From Cydia pomonella (Eukaryota; Arthropoda; Insecta; Lepidoptera; Tortricidae), in contig NC_084708.1 in NCBI RefSeq assembly GCF_033807575.1, positions 5,046,501 through 5,110,500 of the forward strand: 64,000 nt of DNA, read 5' to 3'. Positions 20,650-32,184 of this stretch are shown in pieces (the stretch's first letter is position 1; every line of letters starts with the position of its first letter). The position numbers and the translations under genes were made by a program. Below the pieces are notes generated by a model. That model was not told where the DNA came from. It worked only from the letters and a program-made list of their open reading frames with translations, and did not search any database.

Positions 20650-21774
20650 TGTAACCTCAATATCTCACATAGTTTTTTCCTGCCTCTGCCACTCCTGCGG
20701 GCTAAGCACGGTCGCATTTTTATCGTTTGTCACGTTCTAACAAGTATGTAAGTGCGAAAGTGAGATGCATAGTGATAGGTGATAAAAATGCAACTATGCT
20801 GCCACCGCTGGACATGTTCTCGTAGTAGGCAGTTAAATTAATGTCAGTGGTGATTATATCAGCTGGTATCAATGATATGGTAATGCAAACAATATCATAT
20901 CGCGTACCCTAATCAGTTGCGCAAAAAATCACGTAATAATATTTTAGGTGTGTTTAGTATTAGTAGATGTTGTTTACACTCGTGTTGTTTTTCAGTTACC
21001 GTTTTCATCAGTACTTCTTAAAGAATAACGGAGAAACTGATAATGAGAATCATTTAAGGACACATTTTGTAGTAGATCTCTTTCTTGACAAATTAAGTTT
21101 CCCATGACTAAACGTGGAGCTTTGAAATCGGAAGGCGACCTTGCATGATAACTTTATTCACGTAACGTACCTATACGTGAATAATATAGTGCATCTAGTA
21201 GAATTGAAAAAAAAAAAATAATCGAAAAGATTCATATTTACTCGTCAGAACTGTATCGTAGCTACACGAAAACAAGTCAAAGGTATTTATTAAAAAATAA
21301 AAGTCCACTCCGTGAAACGCAGTGATGTTCAGAAACAGAACAAAATATTTTTACACCAGTTAATAAGGACCTCCGATTGCGAATAGTAGCTATGAATTTA
21401 GTTGTCAAGTTATACTAGGATTAGATTGTGAACATGTGTCATTCTAATTGCTTACCGAGCTCGAAGGAGTAGAAAGCTTAGACGCACCAGCGTAAGAACA
21501 GATGAACATGCTTTGTTGTTCTACGCCGCGCCGTTGGCAATTCGCTCAATACTCCTGTAAGTCACAGATGTCGGAACTATTGTGATTAAACTTTGATCAT
21601 GCCACTGGTGGTGATAAGTAGATACCCAAGTAAATTCGAATATGCTGTTAACAAGGTGTAATCACTCATTGCTCCGTACGCTGATTAATCTTTTCGATTT
21701 CCGACAGAACAACCGTATTTGACGGCATTGACGCCAGCCTTTGGAAGCGGCAGAAACATAAGCTAAGCGATTAC
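20650..21774. other. non-coding stretch, nothing recognised
   Basis: No credible exon or clear repeat ends. Confidence 0.4.
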
Positions 21775-21912
21775 ATCGCTTAGTGCGTAGCCAACATGCC
21801 AATCGTAGCGAACGATACGCAACTGTCACTGTCGCACTAATATGGAAGAATGATAGAGAAACACAAATTTCGTTGTCGTAGTGCAAGCGATTGTCGCCTT
21901 GGCTAGGCACTC
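21775..21912. repeat. diverged single foldback unit of the 107-bp family
   Basis: Contains GTAGCCAACATGCCAATCGT and, opposite, TAGTGCAAGCGATTGTCGCC then TTGGCTAGGCAC, plus TTTCGTTGTCGTA. This is the same order of motifs as the tandem units at 11871-12312. It is probably a solitary MITE copy of the family that was amplified there. Confidence 0.6.
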
Positions 21913-22024
21913 CTGTCCCTTCTCTCCTGCCCTGCTCACAGCAGCAAAGTGTAATGAGCGTTACAGTTCAAGTTTCATTGGCTTGCCTGAGGCTTCGGTT
22001 CAAACGAGAATATGTTCCTAACAG

Positions 22025-22111
22025 ACACGCTGCCGGGGTGGGCCGAACGGGCCAGAGACAAAAACTGGGAACAATGGGTGGGTCGGCCGGCCTATTTTCA
22101 CACCCCGGCAG
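22025..22111 (+). CDS. probable internal exon, unknown gene
   Basis: The exon is flanked by an acceptor (GTTCCTAACAG) and a near-consensus donor (GGCAG|GTAAGT). The intervening 87 nt are open in the frame that reads TLPGWAERARDKNWEQWVGR and then PAYFHTPA. This composition is far more protein-like than the surroundings. Two bases precede the first full codon, and one base remains at the end. The locally high GC also supports coding. I do not recognise the family. The next exon downstream is not visible; the segment at 22345-22545 is LINE debris. Confidence 0.5.
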
Positions 22112-22344
22112 GTAAGTATCTGTCAGTGACGTCACTTTGTCGTCTCGCTGTTGAGAGGCAATCGAAATCGAGGGATAAACAAGTGATATTACATACCTAT
22201 AGTATTCATCAATAGGCCGATCGGGGTTGTGTCCCACTTCTGAATTTACATTATTCTTCATTGGATAAAAATTACCCATATAGACTGATACAGTATTACT
22301 TATTTATTTTTATTACTTTTGATACTTATATGACTTATGCAGGT

Positions 22345-22545
22345 AGTGCTTCGGCGTACCAAATGAGGGAAGAAGATATTATGGACGCCTTACGACGAAG
22401 GACTAAGTGCAAAAAGACCAAAACGAACTTGGCGCCGTCGATTGGAGAGACACGGCTTTGGACAGAGATGATGGCAGTCTTTGGTGTTGGAGGCCAAGAA
22501 CCACTTGAGGTCGCTGCGCCACAGCAAAGTATAAGATGAGTCTGC
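22345..22545 (+). mobile_element. LINE ORF2 C-terminal debris
   Basis: One plus frame contains KRTWRRRLERHGFGQR and EAKNHLRSLRHSKV, resembling the basic C-terminal end of RTE-like ORF2 proteins. It is heavily decayed, with frame changes. Low to moderate confidence. Confidence 0.4.
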
Positions 22546-24180
22546 AACAGAATCTTTACACTAAGGGAAGTAAGGGAAGTGAACTGCAGAAAATTTTACA
22601 ACATAAAAAAACTTCTATACACACTTCTATTTTAGTATATAATCTAGTTTTGTAGTGAGACTTCCAACTATAAGTCACACTTCGAACATTATTTATTTAG
22701 TAATTTGACTGTGATTGGTTATTCCTCATCTCCGCTCCTCTCTTCAGTGGAAAGGCAGCCGAAGCCGTAATCTCTGTCAACCTTTGTCTCCCTACCCACT
22801 TATTTGCTTTGTCATTAACCTATATTTAGCTCCAATATACTGATAACTGATAATACATAAGCCATATTGCCAAGACATAAGGTCCAGAAACGGTCAAGAG
22901 TTGTTGTTAGTACTAACACGGCCGGTGAACTCGTTAAACAAGTGTTATCGGATCGCATTTCGGCGATAACCCGTATCTGCTTACACTGAGTACATCTAAT
23001 TAATATGCTTCATACATCACACTCAAAAAGGGTTTGGTTTGAAAATTGACAATTGATAAAGATTACATCGCGACAGTATTTCGTACGCGAGATAGACTAC
23101 CTGTGTTTTTCAAAATGTATAAGTAATTAGAAAGGGGCGGGCGTGTAGTGCTAAGCCAATGCTGAGCAGTATTTAATACCTGTAGGAACATTAAATGGGC
23201 CGAATAATTGTCTTGTTAAAACCTAAAAATACATAACTGATTTGAGTGATTTATCGCCAAATAGGTATACAAAAACAATATTTTTGTTGTATAATAATAA
23301 TAATATATATCAATAATAATGAAGTAAACGTTAGCAAGTTACAACGGCATTCAAGAATTTTAAGTTGCCGTATCAATGTTAGTAATAAACGTTGTATCAA
23401 TGTTAATAAAAAGTTGGCAATAAATGATTCTTATTCTTAGTGTATTATTAATGTTTACATTAACAATTATAAAGGGTCAGAAGAACACGAATTTATTCAC
23501 TTTTCCCTTTAACAGCAGTCAAAATGCTCAGTACACTTAACTTGACAGAAACAAACCCTTAAAAATGAAAAGGGTCATGGTCAGTCGGCCACCGTGGGCC
23601 CCATTAAATTAGAATAATCCTTCTTTTGTCATAACATTGAATACCACGAAGAAATTACCCCGTTATTAAAAACACCCCTGTGGATTATACGAGTATGCTA
23701 ATGTTATTCACCGAATACAACCGCCGGACATAATCCTACAATAACACTTTTACCCCTCACTGCTCGCCCTTTATGTCACATCAGAAGTCGAGAAATAAAC
23801 AACTTTTTTGTTCTCGTCGACTACGTTTGAATTAAGACTGTAGACCAAACTATAATCGCATACATTTATCTATGGAGCTCTCGATTAAACTAATATGACT
23901 CATAATTAAACGCTGAAGTTAACTATGTACTATGAATGTTTTGCTACGACATCAACGAACGACTAATCGTTACCCATGCAGGCCGTGCACATCATTTCGG
24001 TGGGACTTGGATTTTTAATAGATACCAAGTTAATTATTTCGGTTGACTCGTAGAAATAAGCAAAATGCGGGGCTCGGACACGGTACTCGATTGAAAAGCC
24101 TTTTTACTTTGTTACAATAATCATTTTATAAACTGGTACGCTGGTACGAGTATTTTTTAGAAGGCATTTTAAGTCTCTGG
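22546..24180. other. non-coding; short repeat at 22705-22770
   Basis: At 22705-22770, CTCCGCTCCTCTCTTCAGTG then GAAAGGCAGCC is related to the reverse complement of 5945-5990. The rest is AT-rich with no supportable gene. Confidence 0.4.
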
Positions 24181-24190
24181 CCAGCTACAG

Positions 24191-24391
24191 TTGAGTTTGA
24201 TTTTAAGTGAAACTGTAGAAAAACTGGTGGCAGTACCTTACCACACCGAGTCCGGAATGCAGGGCTGCACTCTCTTTTATTTCCATCGACGTTCTGTCTC
24301 GGGCTGCGCCGACAAATTTCGTTATTGCCGGTATTCTTCGCGATTTGTTCATTTTCTCGCTCTTTATACCCTGATTCGTAGATTGCAATAA
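24191..24391. other. GC-richer segment open on both strands
   Basis: A ~200-bp segment is open on plus (GMQGCTLFYFHRRSVSGC) and minus (RRIPAITKFVGAARDRTSME). It follows a possible acceptor (AGCTACAG). It may be a dispersed sequence that generates spurious protein predictions in insects rather than an exon. I see no motif on either strand. Confidence 0.3.
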
Positions 24392-24695
24392 TGATAATGA
24401 CCTGTCAGCTTTTCACTGCCATTGATTTAAGTCAGAAAGTTCTTGCGTCAGTCAGTCAGACTATCAGTGACGTAAAGGTTATGACTGATGAGACTTGAAC
24501 AATTCCCATTTCAATACACTTAGGTAGGGCCATATAGTTTTATATAACATACTTCCGTTTGACTTCATCACCTAAAAGGAAAAAAGTGGCCATCATTTGC
24601 CGCTTAGATGGTGAAGCAAAATAAAGGCAAAATGTAACAAAGATCAAAAGTAAGGGATTCAGCATGATTACCTACACCTTTAATACTCGTATACT

Positions 24696-25367
24696 CAGTG
24701 GCGTAGCATGGGGGGGGCGGAGGGTGCGGTCCGCACCGGGCGGCACTTTGCCGGGGGCGGCGCTGCGGAGGTGTCAGTTAAAAAAAAAAAAAAAAATTTT
24801 AAATTTTTTTTTTTTTTAATATAAAAAAAAAAGTTAATTTCTTCCAGTGTTTTTTTCGTCATTTTTTTTGTTACCAAATCCGGGTACCTATGCAGGTTCT
24901 ATGCATGGGTGATGCAAGCACAAGGTTTCTCAATAACTATTATTTAGGAAACTTATTTCGTTTCAATGTTATTTTAAATAAATGTCTCCTTACGCATTCT
25001 TTGTACTTCACCGTAATACGGCAATGATAGACCGTCGAAGCAAGATATAAAAACAAGCTTGCGAATTAGCGAATTGCTGCATTAGAATGATACTCGTGCG
25101 TAAAATAGCGTTCGTGAAGTAGGCGATTTCTCCATTATTCAGATTATTCTATTAAGTTTTCTCTGTAATGTTTCTAAGTGATATTCTACCTTCTATTCTA
25201 TGTCAAAAAATGTTAATTTCACTTTTCAATTCAATAAATTATTCAATAAAACTAATAAAAGTACTCTTTTTACACCATGCCCAAATTTTTTATAATGGAT
25301 GACAAAAATAAGAGGGCGGCAAATTTGGGATCCGCACCGGGTGCGAGTGACCTATGCTACGCCACTG
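24696..25367. mobile_element. non-autonomous hAT element, TSD CGTATACT
   Basis: The ends CAGTGGCGTAGCATGG and CTATGCTACGCCACTG are inverted repeats. CGTATACT is exactly duplicated at 24688-24695 and 25368-25375 (8-bp TSD). The element is 672 bp, with GC-rich subterminal zones (CCGCACCGGG near both ends) and an A/T homopolymer-rich middle. No transposase remains. Same family type as 19486-19643. Confidence 0.92.
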
Positions 25368-25375
25368 CGTATACT

Positions 25376-26060
25376 GGATTATTAGGAACAGGAGCCACTG
25401 GACGGCCGGCGCCCCCATAAGAACATGGGTCACCTCGTTAAGACAATTCTATGCAAAGTGACTTCTCTCGAGTATATAATATCCGTGTGCATGCGAACTT
25501 TAAATGATTTCCCAACATCTCATACAAGTAAGTGATTTTGATTGCAATACGGGTTTAACATGAATTCAACTTGTTTCACCAGAAATTTTAGTCACTTAAG
25601 CTGCAAGTTGCGTGGGCAGGACTTAACTGCTCAGTTTGTGGTTTCGTTTAACTCGAGGCAATTCTAGACGTGGGATTAAATTTTAAGTTACAAGTCATTG
25701 GAAAGCATTTGGAAATCTTTCGTGATGTTTCTTAAATGTTTAGTAGATACTTTGTGAAATAGTGTTGGCGTAATTGAGAATCGGTTCCGATTTTCGCTTA
25801 GTTCCGAAATTATGGGTAATTTAAGAAATTACCTTGTTGGATCAACTTTGTAGTTATTTTTTCGCGTCAGCCCAGGCGACAATAGTAGCAGTCTGTTAAA
25901 AGAAATTTTATACTGATACGTTCTACTAATGTGCTAAGATAACCCATTATGTAAAGGTCTTATAACGGCCATAAAAATCTATGTTTGGTTATTTCACATA
26001 CTATAACCATTAAATTAAAAATGTTAAAACTCCTCTACGCTTCATGCCAAAAATGCCTTA
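25376..26060. other. non-coding stretch, nothing recognised
   Basis: AT-rich DNA without a supportable gene or clear repeat boundary. Confidence 0.45.
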
Positions 26061-26062
26061 CA

Positions 26063-26285
26063 TTTTTTTTTATACTACGTCGGTGGCAAACAAGCATACG
26101 GCCTGCCTGATGGTAAGCAATCTCCGTAGCCTATGTACGCCTGCAACTCCAGAGGAGTTACATGCGCGTTGCCGACCCTAACCCCCCCCCCCCAGTTGAG
26201 CTCTGGCAAGTGTTATTTGGCTGCGGTTTTCTGTAAGGTGGAGGTACTTCCCCAGTTGGGCTCTGCTCTAGATCTGTAATGACAT
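26063..26285 (-). mobile_element. SINE-like element, minus strand, truncated
   Basis: Reverse copy of the 865-1230 family. It has the tail at 26065-26180, a C-run at 26183-26193, then GTTATTTGGCTGCGGTTTTC and GGGCTCTGCTCTAGATCTG. Part of the middle is deleted. Confidence 0.75.
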
Positions 26286-26294
26286 AATTTTGGA

Positions 26295-26500
26295 AAAGAG
26301 TTGATAATCTTCAAACTGCTGGATCGATTTCTATCAAACCTAGATAGGAACCAACGCAAGGAAACTAGCTTTCATGTATAAAAAATTGGATCGAAATCGG
26401 TCCATTCATTGGAGAACTACGATGCCACAGGCAGATATTGTTATGTATAGATATTAAACATATTTATACCCCTCTTTTGGCGACGGGGGTTAATAAAACC
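26295..26500 (+). repeat. dispersed repeat (GATCGAAATCGGTCCATTCA)
   Basis: Contains CTGGATCGATTTCTATCAAA, then GGATCGAAATCGGTCCATTC, then GAACTACGATGCCACAGGCA, and ends near ACCCCTCTTTTGGCGACGGG. I recognise this order as a dispersed insect repeat, but I cannot name it. Confidence 0.5.
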
Positions 26501-28129
26501 AGAGTTTTAAGGGTGAAGGTCATCATAATTCGTTACCACGGCAACAAGTGACAAATTAAAACCCCCAACAAAAGTACTGTCAATAAAAAATACCTATCAA
26601 ATATACCAATAAATACCAATTAATCATTGATGTAAGTAAAAGGGGTAGATATGTGACGTTAATAGTTGACAAAACTAAAATCTGGTCCAGCACCCACTCA
26701 TTTGCAAATACTGCACACCATTATAATGTACATGTGCACAACGAGCAACAGGGATAACCAAATATAGTTAACAGTGCTGCGCAAGCGAGACCCCTATATT
26801 TTGCGTATTCCTCGAGGTGCAACAGAGAAAAACTAATAACATTATACAAATGTGTAGGCGAGACGTACATACTTCTTACATTGTCGTCTTAAAGTGATAT
26901 TAAGTCATTTAGATTTTTAAAAAATACAATGATTTGATATTACCTAATCTTAGACCGTCTCTCACTTCAAGCAAATATCTGAGCGAGGAGTTACACTGAG
27001 ATTAATATCAAATGATTGACTATCATATTTTTAAAGCATGAAATTGACCCTCGTTTTTTACTTCTGAAACCCTGGTCGACTATTCACTATGTTCAACTAA
27101 CGTGTCGCCTCGAGAAAACCAGTATAACGATATGATCTCGAGGTTCCACTTCTGATGGTTTTTCGGAAAAGACAAGTACGCTTGACAAGAGATAATGTAA
27201 TCACTGGTAATTCGTAGTTACTCCTGGTATTTATATATTCCAATCGTTCACCGAGCGCACGACTCAAGATAACCAATATAAAAGTGTGAACCTTGTTTAT
27301 TCATAGTTACGATACGTATACGGATTCACTTATATTGGACAAGTTGTAAGTCATGGGAATAAGCGCCTTCAACGGCGGTCTTTATTAGGTAGCGTCAGGA
27401 AACAAATATTTATAAAATATATACGAAATTAAAATAAATAGGCACTTTATTTATTTTATGGAAAACAATTTTTTTTTCGCTAACACAAATAAAATATGTA
27501 AAACTGTATGTATTTTATATGTAAAACCGATAGTTTATCTATACAATTAAAAAAAATATGCGGAGAGGGCGGTATAAAAAGGAAAATTATAATGTATGGA
27601 GAAAAAAAAATTGTATCAAAAACGAAACCGAGCATCATTTTTAATTTTCACAATTCAATCGCTAGGCATTTCCACAGCTGCAGCTCGTTTTAAAAAAGAA
27701 ATAAGTGAAAGTTTTTTCTCTAAACATTATAGTTTTCATTTTTTTAACGTTAATACTGATTTGGAAGTTATATTTTTTTTAATCATTCCCTACCGAAGGC
27801 GAAATTAGCAATGTCCCACTTTTCTCGATTTGAGACGGCAGCGTGCCCTTACATTAGAATGTTCAATTTAAAGTATTCGTTCTGATTTTCATCGTTTTCA
27901 TTTTCATCACCTTAGTTGCTCTACAAAGAGGACAAATTAAAACAAATACTCAAACGGTAAATACGTAGTTAGGGAGTTTCGTTCTGTTTATAATCAGCAG
28001 TTCCACTACACTAATTGCCAGTTTTTGGATGAAAATGCTTAATTTGTAAACAAAAACCACAAAAATCACTATATGTGTACCTATAAGACTTTAAGTGTTC
28101 CCTCAATTCTTCATGGATTCCATCATTAG
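26501..28129. other. non-coding stretch, nothing recognised
   Basis: Long AT-rich interval. The overlapping plus frames at 27508-27808 are A/T-driven and without motif. Confidence 0.45.
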
Positions 28130-28205
28130 AACTTTGAACCCGGGACGGGACCATCGGCTTTATAGGCAGGGTCACTGCCCACTAGGCCAGACCAGTCGTC
28201 ATATA
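28130..28205 (-). mobile_element. SINE tRNA-like head, minus strand
   Basis: The plus strand reads TTTGAACCCGGGAC, GGCTTTATAGGCAGGGTCAC and CCACTAGGCCAGACCAGTCG. This is the reverse complement of a box B (GTTCAAA) and box A-like (TGGCCTAGTGGG) pol III promoter, as in the SINE at 39840-40110. The tail is missing. Confidence 0.65.
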
Positions 28206-29390
28206 TTTTACTTGACAAATAGAGATGATTATTATTTATTTCTTTTGTTTATGATAAAAGGTTAAATTTGATTGATCTAATATCTGTTCTAAATATTTTT
28301 ACACAGTTTTCAACATACATAAATACATCTTAAAACTACACTATAACTCGCATATTAAAATTGTAAATCGAGCTCTCGTTAGAAAATGTTGTCCATAGTT
28401 TTCCTATTGTTGTACAAGTACTATTTAGTAATTTTTGATGGACTATTCCCGATATTTGGATTTCAAGTTAATGCAAGATATTGTTTTAACAATACTATCA
28501 GAAAAACTGAATTTTTGGTTAACAACCGGTTGTTCGTATATTAAAATAAAAACCGGTTACATTCTATAGTTTCAAGGAATAGGAGCACATGATTTAAAAA
28601 GTTGCATTATTTATAAAAAAAATTGCTGACTCTACAATGCATGAAGTGGGCAGGCCTACTTGACACTCGGATAAACGTGTTACTCACATGGGTAATGCAT
28701 TATTTAGCTGTCGCGCTCACTCAATAACAAGGAAATTTTTAATTTTATTTAGAAAAAATTATGTTTTCCAATGTTATAACAGTACTTACGAATGAAAAGT
28801 GATACCGTGAGCTTTGTTTTTGTGCTTGGAGCTATTGAAGCACTGGAAAAAGGCGCAACACGGCATTCTTTGGCAATATTTTATCGAATTTGATGACAAT
28901 GTTGACACTTCAGCGTCACCCGTACGACTAATTCAATATAGGTCCCGGAACCTATATTTTGTGGCTCACGATCGAGCGCCTGGTACCTCATCTACCCCTA
29001 TTACGTACATCAATGCAATTAATGAAGTATTTTATGAAGTAAAGCAGTAGAGAGAAAAACATTTTGGGACAAATAAAGAAATTATACATACCAGTAAATA
29101 AAGTCCTACAGTTACACTTCGTAATTTCCTAGGGTCAATAGAAAGTTCAAAAGACGTAAACAAACCAATTTACCGCATTACCAGATAATCAAGAGACAAG
29201 AGCCATTAGATGCCTAGATATTGATGTACCTACTCGACTGTTACCTATATCTATAACAATCATTTTAATATAAGGTCACGTGGGGTACGAGAAACAGTAT
29301 GAGGATTCCCTACAAGTGTTTATCTTACCCCAATGTTTCTCTTAATCCACCTAACCCGGACCCGGGACCCGGGTATAAGAACAATAATCA
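28206..29390. other. non-coding; unsupported open frame at 28814-29050
   Basis: A 78-codon plus frame at 28814-29050 starts at a non-ATG codon and has no recognisable motif or clear splice sites. I do not call it. The rest is AT-rich. Confidence 0.35.
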
Positions 29391-29394
29391 ATAT

Positions 29395-29835
29395 TCTTTA
29401 CAGTACATATGGTGCTACTTTCCCACACGCGTGCGGGAAGCGGGAATGAGCACTTTCCGTGCATATGTCGAAACATTAAAGGGCCATATATACTGTAAAA
29501 CGTTGTACAATACACGTGCGAATAGATAATTCGCAACTCGTGTCGATTTAAAACACTCCCTTCGGTCGTGTTTTAATTTATCGCCACTCGTTTCGAATTT
29601 CCTATTTTTCGCACTTGTATCGTAATGTACTATTACAGTACATATGGTACTAATTTCCCGAACGCGTGCGGGAATGAGCACTTTCCGTGCATATGTTGAA
29701 ACTTTAAAGAACCATATGTATTGAAAAACGTTGTACGATACACGTGCGAATAGGTAATTCCTTCCTTCCTATTTTCTGGACTTGTATCGTAAATAACTAT
29801 TATTGTACACCACATATTGAAAAGGAGAAAACAGA
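29395..29835 (+). repeat. tandem pair of a dispersed repeat
   Basis: Two adjacent copies (about 29397-29640 and 29637-29830) share TACAGTACATATGGT at the start. They also share GTGCGGGAA...GAGCACTTTCCGTGCATATG, then AAAACGTTGTACRATACACG, and end with TCGTATCGTAA-type sequence. Only the first copy keeps the segment ACACTCCCTTCGGTCGTGTT then ATCGCCACTCGTTTCGAATT. Other copies: 62803-63030 (+), 32045-32180 (-) and a fragment at 56768-56815. Confidence 0.75.
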
Positions 29836-29904
29836 GAAAACACATATTACAATTAGGTAACAACAGGCGGTCTTATCGCTAAAAAGCGATCTCTTACAGA
29901 CAAC

Positions 29905-30128
29905 CAGGGTAAGTCCTTAAACTACGTCCAAAAGAGAGGTATGGGCAATTGGGCACAGTGAATGTCAGCTTCTCGTGGTAGGGCACAGCACAGCGGATGT
30001 CATTCCAGATCTAGAACAGAGCCCAACTGGGTAAGTACCCCATCTTACAGAAAACCGCAGCCAAATAACACTAGACTCAGTGTTGTGTTTCTGCCGGTGA
30101 GTAAGGTTGCCAGAGCTCAACGATCTCT
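29905..30128 (+). mobile_element. SINE-like element, tail-less copy
   Basis: Copy of the 865-1230 family from CCTTAAACTACGTCCAAAAG to GTTGCCAGAGCTCAACGA. It lacks the LINE-derived tail, so it is broken at the 3' side. Confidence 0.7.
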
Positions 30129-32040
30129 TTTGTTTAAAACATCGGGAAAAAAGTTGTCAAATAGTACTTATTACTCTTATTAATAACTAAACCTTGTTTT
30201 AACATTCAACATACAACAATTATTTGTCAACTTTTAGTACATTGTTACAAAACCAGGATGATTGGATAATCGACCTGTCATTCAGAACATACATTGTTGA
30301 TGATTTTTATTGTATGGTAGAAGGGTCCCGTTATAACCTATAATGAAGTCTGTTGTTTAATAAAAAAACACACGTGGCACTCTCATTAATAGGTAATTAT
30401 AATTAATCATCGACTAACACAATAACCTATACCCTACCTATAAGTACGTTAATCGTACTACGAGTACAATGGCAGCTCACTCACGATTGCTCGGTATCCC
30501 ACACACTGCGTGGGTATTATGACACAATTACAACCTTCTTTCGAAATGTGAAATTTTCCATCCTCCTCTTACACAAAATATGGTACACAGGAATGAAAGA
30601 GATGCAATGATACGATATCTATGCTTTGATACCTTCGAAACAGTGTACTTAATATCGATGTAGGCGTAATGATAAAAATACCTGTAGTAGTAAAATCAAG
30701 GTAAATGATCAGTTGTATAACATGCCGCCAACACAAAATCACTTCTTAATAGACGACACATGTCAGTTCGAGCATAAACAAAGTAGTTTATGATTGGTGT
30801 TGAGTTTTAGCGTAACTAACTTACTTAGCGCAGTCTACTGGCGCTAATCGCTATATCCTCTTGAGACCCAGAAGTGTTTGTTTTGTTTTTGAATTTGGAA
30901 CTCTTAGTTACTCTATAGAAATTCAAAATAAATTTTGACATGTGCAAAATTTTTGTACGCCGGGTCTCAGAAGGATAGAAAACGTACAGACACATTTTAT
31001 TGTAGGATAATATAGAAAAGTAGCATAACTTGGATTCAAAGTAAAAAGTTCTTGACCCCACACACAGTGACAGCCAAAAGGCGCAACTAACAAGGAATCT
31101 TTCATAACATGAATTCCACAACAATTCTACCTCTGATGCCCAGTATGCAGGTAACAACGCCGAAAATACCACGACCCATACCCATATAATGTAGGTACTA
31201 AGCAAGGTTATAAATAGGTACGAGTATCGAGTTCCTTTGTACGCTTATCTAAGGTCCAAAAGGTCCAGCGGACAAACATATTATTATCAGACACAATAGC
31301 AATTCACGTCTCGTGCCACTCAGTGCCGGTGATCTCACGGCTGTTAGGCTAGGGTTACATATATCCAGTCTAGTTAATCTATAATAATAACTAACCAACC
31401 TAAATCATTTGCCCGCAAATGGCATATCTATATTGTTAATGAATATCGGTAATAATCGTTAGGATCTATTCTGGATCTGGATATTTCATATCTTACGAAT
31501 TCTTGAATTACACATAAATCTTAATAAATCAAATAATTGACGCTCTGTTCTTAAATATTGCACTGTTGGTTGTTATGACTTGTTATTGAACTAGCAAGTT
31601 TCACCAAAAATGTGAACCATTATTCTTTCTTGGACATAGAAAACAATCACACTATTCATTTTACGCTACGCTCAATAAAACTTTGATTCTTCTTGAGATT
31701 GGATACACTAGACATTTTAATGTAGACCTAATTACGATTTTTGCTTTGAATGCGAACTACATGCGTTATTTTTACGTCTCTCTCTGTGTGTGTGTGTGTG
31801 TACAACTTTTTAAAGTTGCAACTGTGTACATGGTTACAATGAACTACTAAAGTGTAAGTATTCATATGCGGCGCTAAATGAATTCGTAATTATAGTAATT
31901 ATTAATTAGAATATTAGCTGAACACCTATAAGACTGATTTCTCATGCTAGTTTACACTCATATCAATTTAAGCGGGTCTGTTTGAATGGAGACTAAAGTG
32001 ATCCGTTTTCATTGCTGGTGTATACTGTAAGCAATAGGTC
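30129..32040. other. non-coding; foldback at 30850-30978, GT microsatellite
   Basis: TATCCTCTTGAGACCC at about 30853 pairs with GGGTCTCAGAAGGATA at about 30963, suggesting a decayed foldback element. The 126-codon minus frame at 30825-31205 runs through it and has no motif. A short (GT)n run follows TCTCTCTC at 31780-31801. Nothing else is recognised. Confidence 0.4.
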
Positions 32041-32044
32041 ATTA

Positions 32045-32180
32045 CGTTACAAGTGCAAAAAGTAGGAAACTCCCTTCGGTCGTTTTAATTTTTCGCCACT
32101 CGTTGCGTGGGAATCACCTATTTGCACGTATATCGTACAACGGTTTACTGTACATAATGTACATATGACATATGCCCCTT
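32045..32180 (-). repeat. dispersed repeat copy (29.4-kb family)
   Basis: The minus orientation contains GTACAGTAAACCGTTGTACG, then CGAGTGGCGAAAAATTAAAA, then CGACCGAAGGGAG. These match the family at 29395-29835 and 62803-63030 with moderate divergence. Confidence 0.6.
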
Positions 32181-32184
32181 TAAA

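Noticed and set aside
28814..29050. 78-codon plus-strand frame as an exon
   Set aside because: The start is a non-ATG codon, flanking AG/GT sites are poor, and no motif is recognised.
30825..31205. 126-codon minus-strand open frame
   Set aside because: It runs through a foldback repeat, has low-complexity hydrophobic composition, no domain and no splice context.
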